Shown piece after piece: positions 33,090 through 45,117 of a stretch of DNA of 64,000 nt. The notes beneath the pieces were generated by a model that saw only the letters and a list, made by a program, of their open reading frames with translations, did no database searches and was not told where the DNA came from. Position 1 is the stretch's first letter; every line of letters starts with the position of its first letter. This DNA comes from Coprinellus micaceus. Taxonomy: Eukaryota; Basidiomycota; Agaricomycetes; Agaricales; Psathyrellaceae. The stretch is taken from contig OX596342.1 of assembly GCA_951394405.1 (NCBI GenBank), positions 2,294,001 to 2,358,000 on the forward strand, written 5' to 3'. Made by a program: the position numbers and the translations under genes.

Positions 33090-36000
33090 AGCGTGTGGCA
33101 CTCCGCACTGTGGGGGTCAGGTTTCTATAAATCAGACACCACCGGTAACCTAGGAAAAGGAATATGGCACCTAGAGAGGGTGGTGGTCGAGAGCAAGGTG
33201 AAAGGGGCGGACACGAGTCATTGTTCAGCCGCGCGTCCGAAACGCGGTGTCGCGAGCACATGATGTGACGGTCACGGAGTGCTGTCACGTTTCAGTGTTA
33301 CCACTGTCACGGTCATCTTGGGACCTACACTCATCTACATCGACACGAAGGCTGGAAATGAAACCTGTAAGCTGTAAGCTGTAAGTAGCTGCAGATGGCT
33401 CGTTGCTGTGCAAGGCTTTCCCCTCCAAAACATACTGTTTCCTAGGCCGATGAAACAAGTCGACACCGTCAACTACGTCGTCTGGTAAGGACTCTTGATC
33501 ACATTCACTTCAAGGGACTTTTGGTTCGTAGTTGTCTCCAGAGACGGGCTCAATCAGGGGTGGCGGCCTCCCGAATCTTGGTTAGGCGACCGTACTTGGT
33601 CTTTTCTCCCATCGATAATCAGCGCTGAGCAAAACGCCCGAGACTAAGCAGCAGCTGTTCTGCAGAGGGTGTATCACAGGACAGATCGCACCCCTGTAGG
33701 GGGGAACAACGGCCGTGTCCCAAGATTGGAAGGTATGTTCGCAACTAGTTTGGATGTGGGTTTATTGTCCTGCTCCCGCTCACCATCACCGAGCTGCCTG
33801 GATGGGTTTGGCTTGTCTGTGGACGGTTCTTTCCAGGGCCATGCCAACATGTTGGCACCCTTCGAAGGATGACGAGAGTGGAGTGCGCGCTCAGTAATGT
33901 GGAGACCTCTGCTTTTGTATACCTTCATTCACTGACGCATGGGTCCCGAGATTGCCTCTCAATCGGGCGCTAAGGTGTTTTGCATCCGTTTGATTGCCGT
34001 CCCGTTCCTGTGAAAGGGTGCTAATCAGAGGGCTAGACCCTCTTCCGCTTTCTCAAGCAAGCTTCGACTGTTTTCTTCACCCCAGCAACCGCGAACACTC
34101 CTCAGCTCGCCGGATTTCGGGATATGCGCAGTTCAAGATGGCCGATCATATACTCAGCGAATTCGACGCTTGGATGTTCGTCGACGTCGCGAGAACCTGT
34201 TTGAGGGCTACACTAACTGACGTTTTCGTCCAATTGTCAGTCAATCGAGGGTCCGTAACGAGAAGGTGTACGTACACGCCAAAGGCTCGTGAAAGTGCGT
34301 ATTTCACCGCGTTCGGGAAGGCTCCCAGCACAATCCAATGATTGTCTATCACCAGGGCGGTCAGCTCCAAACGCGTCCGTGGACCCTGTTTAGCCTCGCA
34401 GCCACGAACTGAGACGAAAGCGCACTGACTATAGGTTTAGTCCGTGGGCAACGGGTTTAGACGCCGTAGCAATTCGTAGACGCTCGCACCAAGGGAATGG
34501 GCAGTGCGTCTTACTACCGCCATCGTCAATATTTAGGGACGCTTACGTTTCTGAGGGATCCTCAGGTGGTTAGAATTCTATTTGTGTGTATATTCCACGG
34601 GTGGTACTCGTTCTCCCGAGTTCTAGACCTGCATGCAGTTTGAACTCACCCAGTTCTTCAAGTGTGAATTTGTGCTAACGAATTTCAGTCACACCCATAC
34701 CCAGCGAGGTGCAATTCTTTGAGCTGCCGTACAACCGCACCGCTACCCGGAGGTTATTCGTCGTACACGCAGCCATCTTGGCGGTGTTCAGGGACGAGAG
34801 GTTGGCGGTTCCTAGCGCCCAAACTCAGTTACCGCGCTGGCTCAGCCCTGGCGTTTCATAGCGGTTATTCTCTATCCGGTCTCTGCGACGCTAGTTAGGC
34901 TTCCCCGACGGCAAATTGACTGAAAGGTGGGACTGAGGAACCCTCTCCTATCAAAGATCGGCGGAAGCATAAGTACTAGGAATGAGCATGCGCTTGATTC
35001 GGCAAGGTCGCATGAGAAAAAAGGGTGTATTGACCTTTGACATGAATACTGGGATAGCAGCGTGACCAAGTCACGGACCCGCGACCCAAAGAAAACCTTT
35101 GACGGACCTCCTCCTCGACGTACGGCAACGCAGGTTTCACTGAGCAGCCAGAAGCTTGTCTCGCTTTAGGATCTCCCTTGTTTCCCTTCGGAGACTTTGC
35201 TGTATGGCCACCGATTCGATAGGCTTCCATGTTTGGCGGAGGTCGACATATCCGCCATCGTTGACAAGGAAAGGAAATGAACGTTTCATGGCTTGGTGAC
35301 GGCAGACATATGAAAGGATGCCAAGGATCATCGATAGCCCACGATTCATAAATATTTTTTACTTGAGCCTTCCTTTTCCGAGACATGCTGAAAGCACCGC
35401 AGCTGCCTCGTTCGAGGGTTCGTGTGAGGTGGCGGTGTCTTCCTGAGAGCCTGTCACGACGGAGAAGCACAAGCGAAGCACGGTACGAGTGAAACAAAGA
35501 TGGTAGAGATGGTCACTTTCGGCCATTATCGTATTCTGCGAGACAGAGCTGGTCTCCCGGGATCCCATGAATAGATTCGGGTAAAGACGTGGGTAACACC
35601 GTTTGAATGGGATCCACCGTCCTTCAACGACTCCTGGAGTTACCGTGACTGTAAACGCCTGATACTAACGTGCTTGTCTGGTTAAACCCTGATTGAGGTA
35701 ACCCAGGTGGTCGGTGTTTCTGGGGGCTCAGGTAAATCAGGACCTGAGCTCTATCCCAGAGCTCGACGAGCTTGAACGAGGCCTAGTTGAGGCTGATCCG
35801 AAGTCAGTGGGCGCAAGTGGGCGGCATGCGACCGGCAACTCCCGACCGGTAACCAAATAGGCATCACCAACGCGTGGAAATGGCCGGACCCCTCCATCGA
35901 GCCCATGGTTCGCTTGGTCTTGAACCACCACGCCCTTGCTGTGTGGTGTGTATGTACTGGGTTAGCATATCGTCATGTCCACTACTGCGGCGAATATCTC

Positions 36001-36608
36001 TTTCTGGATCTTGAACTGACGGCATGACTCGCCAAATGCCCTTAAATGTACGAGATACTGAGGGAATACCTGGTATGATTTCCATCGTCATATCAAAATC
36101 ACCCCTCATCTGACCATGTTATTAGGGTGTGTGAGATGACGCCTCTGGAATCGCTTTACGAAATGCGTCTTAACGTTCAAGGCCGCGCTTCCTCGGGAGA
36201 AGGAGGAAGGGTCGAAGCGGTGTGTACCCAACCTACGCCTCTGTCAAACCCCGGCTGGTTCGTTGCTTCGGGAAGGTCGGGTGCCGCAGTGAATCCCCCC
36301 TCATTACCACACTTTTGTGATTCTCAGACGACAATGGTGACTAACTCGCCTGGCATTGCGCCTGGAGAAGGACTCGGTGGGGCTTTGATCGCGACTGTGT
36401 CCAAGATTACACTATGAATAGCCCAAAGGCTGGTCAGGACCGTTTGACGGCCGGTTAACGACCAGCCGACCTTCGTGGCCCAAGGCATCGATCGCGATGG
36501 AGTCGAAGAGGCTGACGCTTCGACAGATATAAACTGGGACGTGCTTGAGGGTTTCGGCGTCCTACTGCTCGTCGTTATCAACGTTCTCCTCGAGCTCGCC
36601 CAACCACG
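33090..36608. other. Longest stretch without a supportable gene (about 3.5 kb)
   Basis: Upstream side of the F-box gene and of the FAD monooxygenase. A short tandem repeat of CTGTAAG (three copies) lies at about 33363-33383. ORFs up to 173 codons exist on both strands (for example 34976-35497 minus) but lack domains and start context. Nothing firmly recognisable is seen. Confidence 0.4.
36526..36534 (+). promoter_or_regulatory. Possible TATA box of the FAD monooxygenase gene
   Basis: GATATAAAC lies about 75-83 bp upstream of the start codon at 36609. Confidence 0.4.
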
Positions 36609-38432
36609 ATGGACGAACGAATCAAGGTCTTGGTTTGGTCAGCCTTTCCTCTGTCTCTTCCTAGCTCGGTACCCTAATATAGCTCACTTAGTGGCGGTGG
36701 CATCTCTGGTCTCGCTTTTGCCATCGCAACAGGTCAGAACCCGAACATCTCTGTCGAGATCTACGAAGGAGCCCCCGAGTTTCTGCCTATTGGTGCAGGA
36801 ATCGGGGTCTGGATGCGCGTCTGGGAGCTGCTCGCGAAGTTGGGTCTGGCTGACGATTTGCGGGCGAAGACCGCGTCCCCGACCACCCCTGACCCCAGTA
36901 CGTATCTACGCACTGTGACCGACCGCATATTCACCGCTCTTACATCATAGTCGACGCTCTCATCTTCCGCAAGAGCGACCAGCCAGAAGGTCTCGAATTT
37001 TACAAGTTGGTCACCAACGGTACGTTGCAGCTTCGAATGCCCGCGAGCCCTTACCTGATGCTCGACCCGACTCTGAAGGCCCTTTCATCACGTTCCATCG
37101 CCACGACTTCCAGCAAACGATGATCGAACACCTCCCCGCTAATTGCAAGATGTTCTACTCCAAGCGACTTTCCACCTACGCCAGCCTCCCTGACGGCCGC
37201 ATCAGCGCGTCTTTCGAGGACGGTACGAAGGTTACTTGTGACCTTCTCGTCGGCGCGGATGGGATCAAGTCTGTCGTTCGCGAGTGTCTCCTTCGTCAAC
37301 GAGCGGATAAGCACGCCGCGACTGGTAACTTTGAGGCGGCTTACAAGTCTCTCGCGTCGAACAAGCCAACGTGGTCCGGGACTATATGCTACAGGGCGCT
37401 TATTCCGATGGAGAAGGTACGCGCTGATGGGAACTTGTCATTGGAGGAATGCCACATTCAGGTGCGCTATCCCCTAAGCCATCTTTTCGCTTTCAAGCTA
37501 ATTTCATTGCAGTATATAGGCAAGAACGCGGTGCGCCTCAGTATACCGCTTCTAAACTCTCTTGTTGCTCACTTCATTCACTTAGAACCTGATCGTATAC
37601 CCGGTGGCGAACGGGACCATGATTAATTTTGCTGCGTTCTATCACCAGCCCGATAAGGTTGGCACTGTCTTTCAAGGTCCGTGGGTCGCCCATGTTCCTC
37701 CTGAGGAACTGCAAGGGGCGTATGGCAACTACGAGTCGTCTGTCCAAGCGTGGCTCAAGGTATTTCGGTTCCAACTTAACTGCCGTCGCATCCCCGCTCA
37801 AAACCATTTCCACTGTCAGTTTATTGACGCCCCATCTCGTTGGGCAATCCATACTATCGAGCCTTTGGAGACATACGTGGCTGACGGCGTCGCTCTAGTC
37901 GGGGATTCTGTGAGCTATCCATCTCCTCGTGCGGTGCTGCATTGTGACTGGTTGGGATTAGGCTCACGCAATGGTACCCCATCAAGGCTCTGGCGCAGGG
38001 CAGGGCATCGAGGTACACCCAGCTCCCTCTTCTAGCAACAAACCTTAACATGCTTTTGCCCACTTCAAGGACGGCGTCTTCCTCGCCACTCTGCTGTCAA
38101 ATCCGGCTGTCACTCCCCGTGACATTCCAAAGGTTCTGGCTGTGTACGACGCCATCCGTCGCCCCTTTGCTGTGGACGTATGCCGTCGTTCTCATTTGAA
38201 CGGTTCGTTCTACACTCTGAATCACCCTGACTACAAGCACCGCTTCGGGGGTAGCTTCAGTGAATCAAGGGACCAGATCCAGTTCTTGAAGGAATACGGC
38301 GAAGCACTCAAACGCAACTGGGAATGGGCGTGGACGACGTCCTTCAACGATAGCATGGAATCCGGAATAGTCATGCTCAAGAAGATGATGACTTCGTCTG
38401 AGCTTAGCTATGGTGCGACTGCGGTCCTTTAG
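36609..38432 (+). CDS. FAD-dependent monooxygenase, salicylate hydroxylase-like, 460 aa, nine exons
   Basis: Exons are 36609-36637, 36692-36897, 36951-37019, 37079-37461, 37513-37530, 37586-37759, 37820-37909, 37962-38012 and 38070-38432. Splicing exon 1 to exon 2 creates the dinucleotide-binding start VLVCGGGISGLAFAI. Other signatures are FRKSDQPEGLEFYKL, FHRHDFQQTM, the DG motif LVGADGIKSVVRECL, the GD motif VALVGDSAHAMVPHQGSGAG and GQGIEDGVFLA. This is the class-A flavoprotein hydroxylase family (salicylate hydroxylase and relatives), which uses NAD(P)H and O2 to hydroxylate aromatic substrates. The true substrate cannot be read from sequence. Exon 5 is only 18 nt (six codons). No membrane segment or signal peptide is seen, so it is probably cytosolic. 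Confidence 0.9.
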
Positions 38433-38798
38433 ATTCCTCCACTTGTACACAGCTCTCTTATCTTTTCATTTACGAGTTCCATACAACTCCTCACACTAGT
38501 CCCTGCTTAGGGCCAGTTGGCCAGAGGAAGAGGTTCCAGGTTGGCGACGGTGGTACCGAGAATCAGGTACGCCGCTGACCTTGGCTTGAGGGACTGCGAC
38601 CGAAGGCTGCACAGCCGAGTTGTGGTATGCCCGTTTCGTATCAATTTGTACTAATTAGTCTATGGGCGTCTACTTCTCATTTACGTGGTGCTGTGCTTCT
38701 CAGGATGTTCTTATAGTCTGCCTGACTCTCCGTGAACAACCTCACTTTTTGCTCCCCCTAATCCCACACCGAGTGCCAATTCCGGCTGCCTTCGACCA
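38433..38798. other. Intergenic between the FAD monooxygenase and membrane-protein copy 1
   Basis: AT-richer tail of the upstream gene, then the promoter of the next. No TATA box stands out. Confidence 0.4.
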
Positions 38799-40685
38799 AT
38801 GCGTATGCTTTCCTGTCGCGGTGCGCTTGTAACCTCTACTGACCCACATAGTCAGGTTTATCCGCCATTCTGCTCTTCGTCCTCCCTTTATTAGGGGCTA
38901 TGGCGAAGCCTCCTGACACGAAGTTCGGCGAGTGCCTTACAAACCTTCGAGACGGAAAGTTTGGGGACAAAGGAATGGAAGGCGCCACGAACAGCAAGGG
39001 CGACAAAGTCGACAACGTGACCCTTGCGACTGGACTCAAGTACGGATTGTGTATCGAGGAGTGCGGACTCGGGGGAGGACAAGAACCATTCCAATGGTCT
39101 GTCTTCTCTCAGCAGTTCAGCTCATGGCTTTTACCGTGGTTGGCATTGATCTCTCAACTCCCATTCGGACCAAGGGACAGGCTAGATAACCTCGAGTCGG
39201 TAGTTCTTACCGTCGGATCCCCTACCCTCGCTGCCTACTCCCTTTCCTTGACCATCCTCAATTCGCGCTGGATCTCTCGCCTCTTCTCGAAGTACACCTA
39301 CCCCAACGTTCGCAACGCCGCCCGAGCTCTCAGCAGCTTGCAGCAATCCCCCGTTCGACTATCCGCTGACACCGCACTCCTCTCATCATTGGTCGTCCTC
39401 CCTCAGAATGATAAATGGTGGAAGGAATTGATAGAATGGTTGCAGTACCCGCACACCTGGTCGATCAGCGCAGTCTCGTCAATCGCATGGGTCGTCATAG
39501 CCTATGTGTTCACCGTGATTGACTCGTTCACTAGCGACCTGAGAGAAAGTGTGAATGCCAGCGGACAGGGTGTCGGCTCCCTTTGGCTTTGGCTTTTACC
39601 CATTGTCATTGGCTGGCTCCAAGTCTCGCCTAAATGCGACGAAGGCCGACTACGGAACGCAATGGAACGCGCAAATATGCTGGCTCACATCGCAACAGAA
39701 ACGCAACCCATCCCTGCCCGAGAACTCCCCCAGTCTCGGGCCATGTTCCTCGCTCTCACGGAGGACGATAATCTGCGCTGTGACGAGAGGATCACCGCCC
39801 CCATCTACAACTATGCTCGGTTTTTGCCTTGGGTAGAGACCGTGGAGAAGATATCGGACATCTTTCGCGCTGCCTCCAGCCGGTACCATCGACACGAGTC
39901 GGTTGACCCCCTCGTTGAGTGGGTGAAGGTCGACCCGAGCGAGAAGCCGCACGAACGAAACAGGGTAGGGAGCAGGCTGCAGATAGAATGGTATTGTGGC
40001 ATGCAAGGCAGGCTGTCAGCGACAGACAACGGCAGCGTCCGACACCGGAGGTGGGGCTCAAACGTCATTTCAAGGATAACCATCGCGTCTGCCCTAGCCA
40101 TTCTCCTTACATGGGGGACAGTAGGCGCGGCCATCGTTATTGTTTGGCACACACCAACAATAGGTGAGTCCGAGTCGGGCATTTACCCAGGATTACTGTC
40201 TCAACTGATAACGTTAACTCTGCACAGGATTAGGGTGTCGGTCTGCATCATATATCCTCTTCGGGGTCTTATCCACCATCGTATGGATCATGCTTCTATC
40301 CTCAAGCGTGCTCTCCCACTTCGCCACGTCCGCGCCCCGCAGCTTTAAGGGCCACCCAGCTCGTAGTTGGCCCAGAGCCATAGCCCGACGCCTTTCCATC
40401 ACATTACGTCGGCTGGGGAAGCTGGTCGCGGCTTTCAACGCGATATGGATTGTGGCGACTTGCTTCTTCCAGTTCAGCAACTTCTACGACAGATGCTACT
40501 GTAACAGCAGTGTCTTTTCATGGAGGAGTCATGCTTACAACGTGATCGAAATCACAGAGGGGGACGTTAGAGACATGAAATCCGCGTGGGTCGGGGGTAC
40601 TTGTCTTGCCGCAGGTACAGCGGCCATCTTCATCGGGTTCGTCGTTACATACATTAACCCACCTCCCCCCGAAGAGTTGCATTAG
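38799..40685 (+). CDS. Multi-pass membrane protein with signal peptide, paralogue copy 1, 589 aa, three exons
   Basis: Exons are 38799-38802, 38856-40163 and 40228-40685. The first exon carries only ATG plus one base; joined to exon 2 it gives MRLSAILLFVLPLLGA, a signal peptide. The mature N-terminus has a cysteine-containing ectodomain (GECLTNLRDGKFG, LCIEECG). About eight hydrophobic segments follow, among them WLLPWLALISQL, WVVIAYVFTVI, LWLWLLPIVIGW, LAILLTWGTVGAAIVIVW, AIWIVATCFFQF and AAIFIGFVVTYI. Between the fourth and fifth lies a ~130-residue soluble loop. The family is unknown to me; I see no transporter, channel or enzyme motif. Its paralogue lies in inverted orientation at 47053-48928, sharing long stretches such as LPQNDKWWKELIEWL and the same gene structure. 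Confidence 0.8.
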
Positions 40686-41114
40686 TAGCTAGACTTATCC
40701 GATTCGTTTCCAGACCCGAATACCCTTCACACGTACCCCTATCCCTATATCGTTATAACTATGTCCCTATTTCGTTTGGTTGTATTTGCGCCTTGCTGGG
40801 ATAGTTCTCTCTCTTATTTACTTGCATTATCCGCCTCCATCTTATCCGCCACCCGGTCATATTGCTCTCGTTTTGTCTCCCCCAGTCCCGCATATCGAGG
40901 TTTGAGAGAATCATAACCCGGAGCGAGGTGAGGGGCATCTAGTAGCATGCATTGTATTATCTACAACTCCCAGCGTGTCTCATAGTTATGTATTACTTCT
41001 CGCTTCCGGAATTCCACGACGGCGACACGCGAGGGTCGAGGACAACGACACCGATACTGGGGCGGTGCGATGTATAACTAACGTTTCCGAGTCCCCAGAC
41101 CGTGGGGTCGTCAT
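40686..41114. other. Intergenic between membrane-protein copy 1 and XPF (convergent genes)
   Basis: AT- and T-rich 3' flank, no gene recognised. Confidence 0.4.
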
Positions 41115-44100
41115 TTACTTCCCTTCCCCCTTATGAATGAACTCCCAACACGCCCTTCCCGGCTCCACTCCCAACAAATCATGGAGTCCCTTCAGATCCA
41201 TCTCGCACAGCTCCCTCAAATTCCTAACCTTGCTCATCACATACTTGACATTCTTTGGGGTGATACCCGGTAAACACCTCAACAACTCCTCCGCACTCGT
41301 ATTTACCCCAGCCCCAACATCCGGGTCGTCATCCGCGCCAGTGGCAATGGCTTTGATATGGTCCGGCTCTGGGTTATTTCTTTTCAGGTCGTTGAAGATC
41401 TCAGCGGTAGCGAATGGGGAGGAGGACCAGATGATGCGGAGGCGCGGGAAGCTGAGTGTGAGGAGGACGATCTTGGATTGGAGGGCGACGGACGAGTAGG
41501 TGGGGCTGGTGCCTGGAGCTTGGTCTCCAGGCTTCTTTTTGGATGGGTACTTCCCAGTGGGCTTCGCGTAGGACTTCATCTCGCCAACGATCTGGGGACC
41601 CCGGTTAGAACAACACATCCTCTTTTCGATATCATCGAAACTTACATCGAGTGAGAAAGCTTTGTCTTCTTCAAATTCAACAAGAAGCACGGGATGTTTG
41701 TAGTGGACCGACATGATCTCGCATTGCGTGTACCTGCGTCGTCCGAACCAGTTAGTTCTCTTCAACAATCAGGAACGATTGGCCACTCACAATCTTCCAC
41801 TGTTGAAACTGGATATGAGATCGGGTATGCTCTTGCGTTCCACGCAAATGTCCGGGGTCACAATGTAGTCTCCGACGGTCAATGTCGCGGGCACGACGAG
41901 GTTATTTGCAGCGTGAAGCAAAGAGGGCAGCGATGACCTAAACTCCCGGATATCGACGATAACCTGCGAACATGATCAGGACGCTGGAGCCACATTCCAT
42001 CGCATGCCCTTACCTTTGAAGGCTCTGTATTGAGCTCCCTTCGACCCCCAGCGTACCGCGAACTGATGGTTTTAACCGTGTCTTCGCTATACCCGGTACC
42101 TTCTCTTTTCTCCTCGATGATAGGCAGCAGCATCGACTGTGTTCGCGATAATGTTTCAGACGACGGAGTTGAGTCAGTATAAGAAAGACTGAACTCACCC
42201 CTCTTTCCTTGATTAGCCTCTCAAACGAGTCTTTTTCCTTTCGAATACCGGCCAGATACTGGTGCTCTTCACACGAGTTCCCATACACCATATGATACAC
42301 CCTTACACCGAGCCCCGCATGCGAACTCCTGTACACCTCGATGCGTCGAATGAACTCCATGTTAGGTTCATACATCACAATGAACCGTGGTTGTAGCTCT
42401 GCAAGGACGCGATCGTCAGAGTCATCTGAGTAGGCACGGATGAGCACGGATTCTTCGGGAGCGACCAAGCCATAGTGGTCGTTGAATTCTGATTCCAACA
42501 GTTGGGAACCAAAGTCGAGGACGGATAGGTTGACGTTGGCGATGTCAAACGGTGTGAGACCAGATTCGGCTGTGGCTTGCGTTGCGAAGCTAACGGTCGA
42601 ACGCTGAACGTCGGTAAAATGCTTGCATGAAGATACTAGTCAACTCACAATTCGGCAAGGACGTCCTCTTCTGCCTGGGCAGTGCTAGCTTCGGAGGTAG
42701 GCTGAGTGGGCCTTGGGTCACTCGAACCAGGTGCGCCACCCCTCATCCGCCTCCTACTCTGATTCCTCTCCGCCTTCTCCCTATCCTTCTTCCGCAGCGC
42801 CTCGCTGATATCGGTCTCACTCTGCCTCTTGGCATCTCGGATCGAGGACCCCGACGGCATGACAAAGGACGCCCTACCCTGCTCCTTCCGCTCGACCTGC
42901 TTTCCCTTCCACCACAGATATAGCCGCAGCCTCTGCATCATCATCGCCCGCCCCTTCGCCCCCTTCTTTCCGTTGGGATCATACGTTGCGAGGAAGTCCT
43001 TGATCAGGTTGAATGTGCGCGTCGACGAGGCCATGATCAATACAGTATTGGATCCAAGCGTTGGTGCAGGCTTCTTCGCCGACTCCATACGAATGGTTTC
43101 CTCCTCGATCTCCTGAAGCACGTCGGTCAACAGCTCCCATTTCGGGAGCTCCTCAAGGACGGGATCCATGGTACTTGGCAACCATCCAGGACGGGACGCG
43201 GTGCTCTTGCCTTGAACATCCACCTGGATGCCTTGCGCCTCATTTAGCGCCTCCCAAGCGTCCTCGTCCTCGTCGACGTCGATCACAAGCGGCAGCGTCT
43301 TCGAAGTTGAGCTCAGAGTGAAGCACCTCCGCCTTCCAGTGTCGAAAATGATGTGGGCAGCGTCCGTCATCGTCCACGGCGACTGATTGACCTTGGCTCC
43401 ACCACTGGCGGTAACCGTATTCGACTCTATGAGATTTTCTAGGTACCCGTTGAATTCGAGGGCGTCGTAGGTGAGGAGGTAATAAAGTAGGTTTCGCAGC
43501 GTGGCAAGGTCGCTAACGAGTTGCTTGGTCTTGGGTCCAACTTTGTGCCAGACGGGGTCGAGCTGCTTGCGGACGATGACGCTGAAGGATTTGAAGTATG
43601 CGTTTTCCACTGTCAGGTCGTCCAGGTCGAGTGATGTATTCGACCGCTTCAGCTCGGCGAGTGTCGCGGTCATGCATTGGATGATGGCATGGTGGATATC
43701 GGCCATGGGTTCAGTCATATCCTGCGAGAGCTCAACTACGTCGGCCCTTCGCCTCTCAAGCGATTTCTTGATGGTCTCATGAAACCTGGAGTAGTATGAG
43801 GCTATTTCCCCAAGCCGCTGGCGGCGAGCGAACACACCTTGGGTAGATGTGCACGCGACGGATCCTAAGCTCCTTCATTATGTTCTTCAACGGGGACAGG
43901 CCGCTGGTAATATGCTCCGGTTGGTCTGTGAACGCCTTCACGAACGCGTTGTTGTTCTTCTCTCGTAACAATCGTATGACAAACGACTCCAAAACCAGTG
44001 GCGTGACCTTCTCTGCATTAAGTACGAGGATGCCAGAGATCAACTCGATCGGAATGTCGCCAGTAAGCATGTCGACCACAAGGATACGCGACGTCACCAT

Positions 44101-44443
44101 TATCAGACCTCCACCTTTGTATAGAGCCGTCCTACAAGGGTGTGAGTACTTTGAGAGACTTCCAATACAGTACACACCGCTCATTGCTCGGAGTCTCGAA
44201 AGTTACTACCCGTAAGCCTGGGCGTCTACATCCCATGATACCAAGCTCCTCCCCGATCGCGGCCTCTTCTTCTGTTGTGGCATTGACCAAGAGCACAAGG
44301 CTCTTTGGAGAGTCGTATATCTGCAGCAGAGAGCATACTACTCTGCGTAGCCCCAGGCCCCTTGCAAGTACGAGCAGGTCGCTCGTCGCTGGATCATGGA
44401 TTTCTTCAAGGATTGCCTTGTGGAAGGGAAGTAAGGTCGACAT
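41115..44443 (-). CDS. RAD1: XPF/Rad1 structure-specific DNA repair endonuclease subunit, 982 aa, eight exons
   Basis: Exons run 44443-44178, 44131-43838, 43785-42649, 42589-42199, 42136-42014, 41963-41791, 41733-41646 and 41591-41115. The N-terminal half is the degenerate SF2 helicase-like domain ([45 protein letters not shown]). The ERCC4 nuclease domain follows: [13 protein letters not shown] and the catalytic [18 protein letters not shown] (about residues 768-785), with [25 protein letters not shown] and [14 protein letters not shown]-terminal tandem helix-hairpin-helix ([17 protein letters not shown]) mediates pairing with Rad10/ERCC1. All catalytic residues are present, so the protein should be active. 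It cuts DNA 5' of bubbles in nucleotide excision, crosslink and recombination repair. It sits between the two inverted membrane-protein paralogues. Confidence 0.96.
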
Positions 44444-45117
44444 TCTTGATTAGGGTCCAATATAAAGGCAATTTCAAGAGAACATGGTATGATTGCGTTG
44501 AATTGAGGATGCCCAGACGTTGTCGCCGTTCTGGACGTTGTGGAAGGAGTCAAAGAGTCGGGACCTGGAGCAGGGTGGTCAGAGGCCAACCCTAATTGTG
44601 GGTTTAGCTCGTGGGAACCGGACTTGCGGCAGGCTCGGTAACATGTTGGTCCCAGTTGCATCTCTTTCATCGCTACAGTCACCCCCGGTCAGGTTTCACC
44701 CTACCTGGAAACATTCAGGCATGGCTATAGAAACTGACCCCAACCTTTTAATGTTTTCTGGTGTGCGGGTTCAGTGGCTAAACCGCGGGCGAGACCTTCG
44801 AGATGATATTAGACGCCCAAACGTCAACAACTCTAAGGGCTGCGCCTTCCCCCCGTCAACTGTGTTCAGAGGCTGATCCCCCTCCAACCGCCTCTCCTTT
44901 GACCACGAAGGAGGCCTGTTCCATAGGCGGGGATAACCACACTTCCGCAACTTCCGTCGAAGGAAGCTTCCAGCTTTGAGTGGTGAGTAGGGAGCCTGGA
45001 TGTCTGGCAAGCACCTCCCCAGTTCATATGTGCATATCCAAATATATTCATACTGTACAACGCTTTATTTTGCATGGTGGCATTCCAGCCGCTCCCATCG
45101 AGTAAGAAAAAGGTATC
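44444..45117. other. Intergenic, promoter side of XPF
   Basis: No ORF with family resemblance. The TauD gene ends at its right edge. Confidence 0.4.

Noticed and set aside
33363..33383. Tandem CTGTAAG repeat as a possible regulatory array or telomere-like repeat
   Set aside because: Only three copies of seven bases, isolated, with no relation to a gene start or chromosome end.
34976..35497. 173-codon minus-strand ORF in the 33-36 kb gap
   Set aside because: Its first codon is not ATG, there is no domain, no splice-consistent extension and no codon bias, so chance is as good an explanation.
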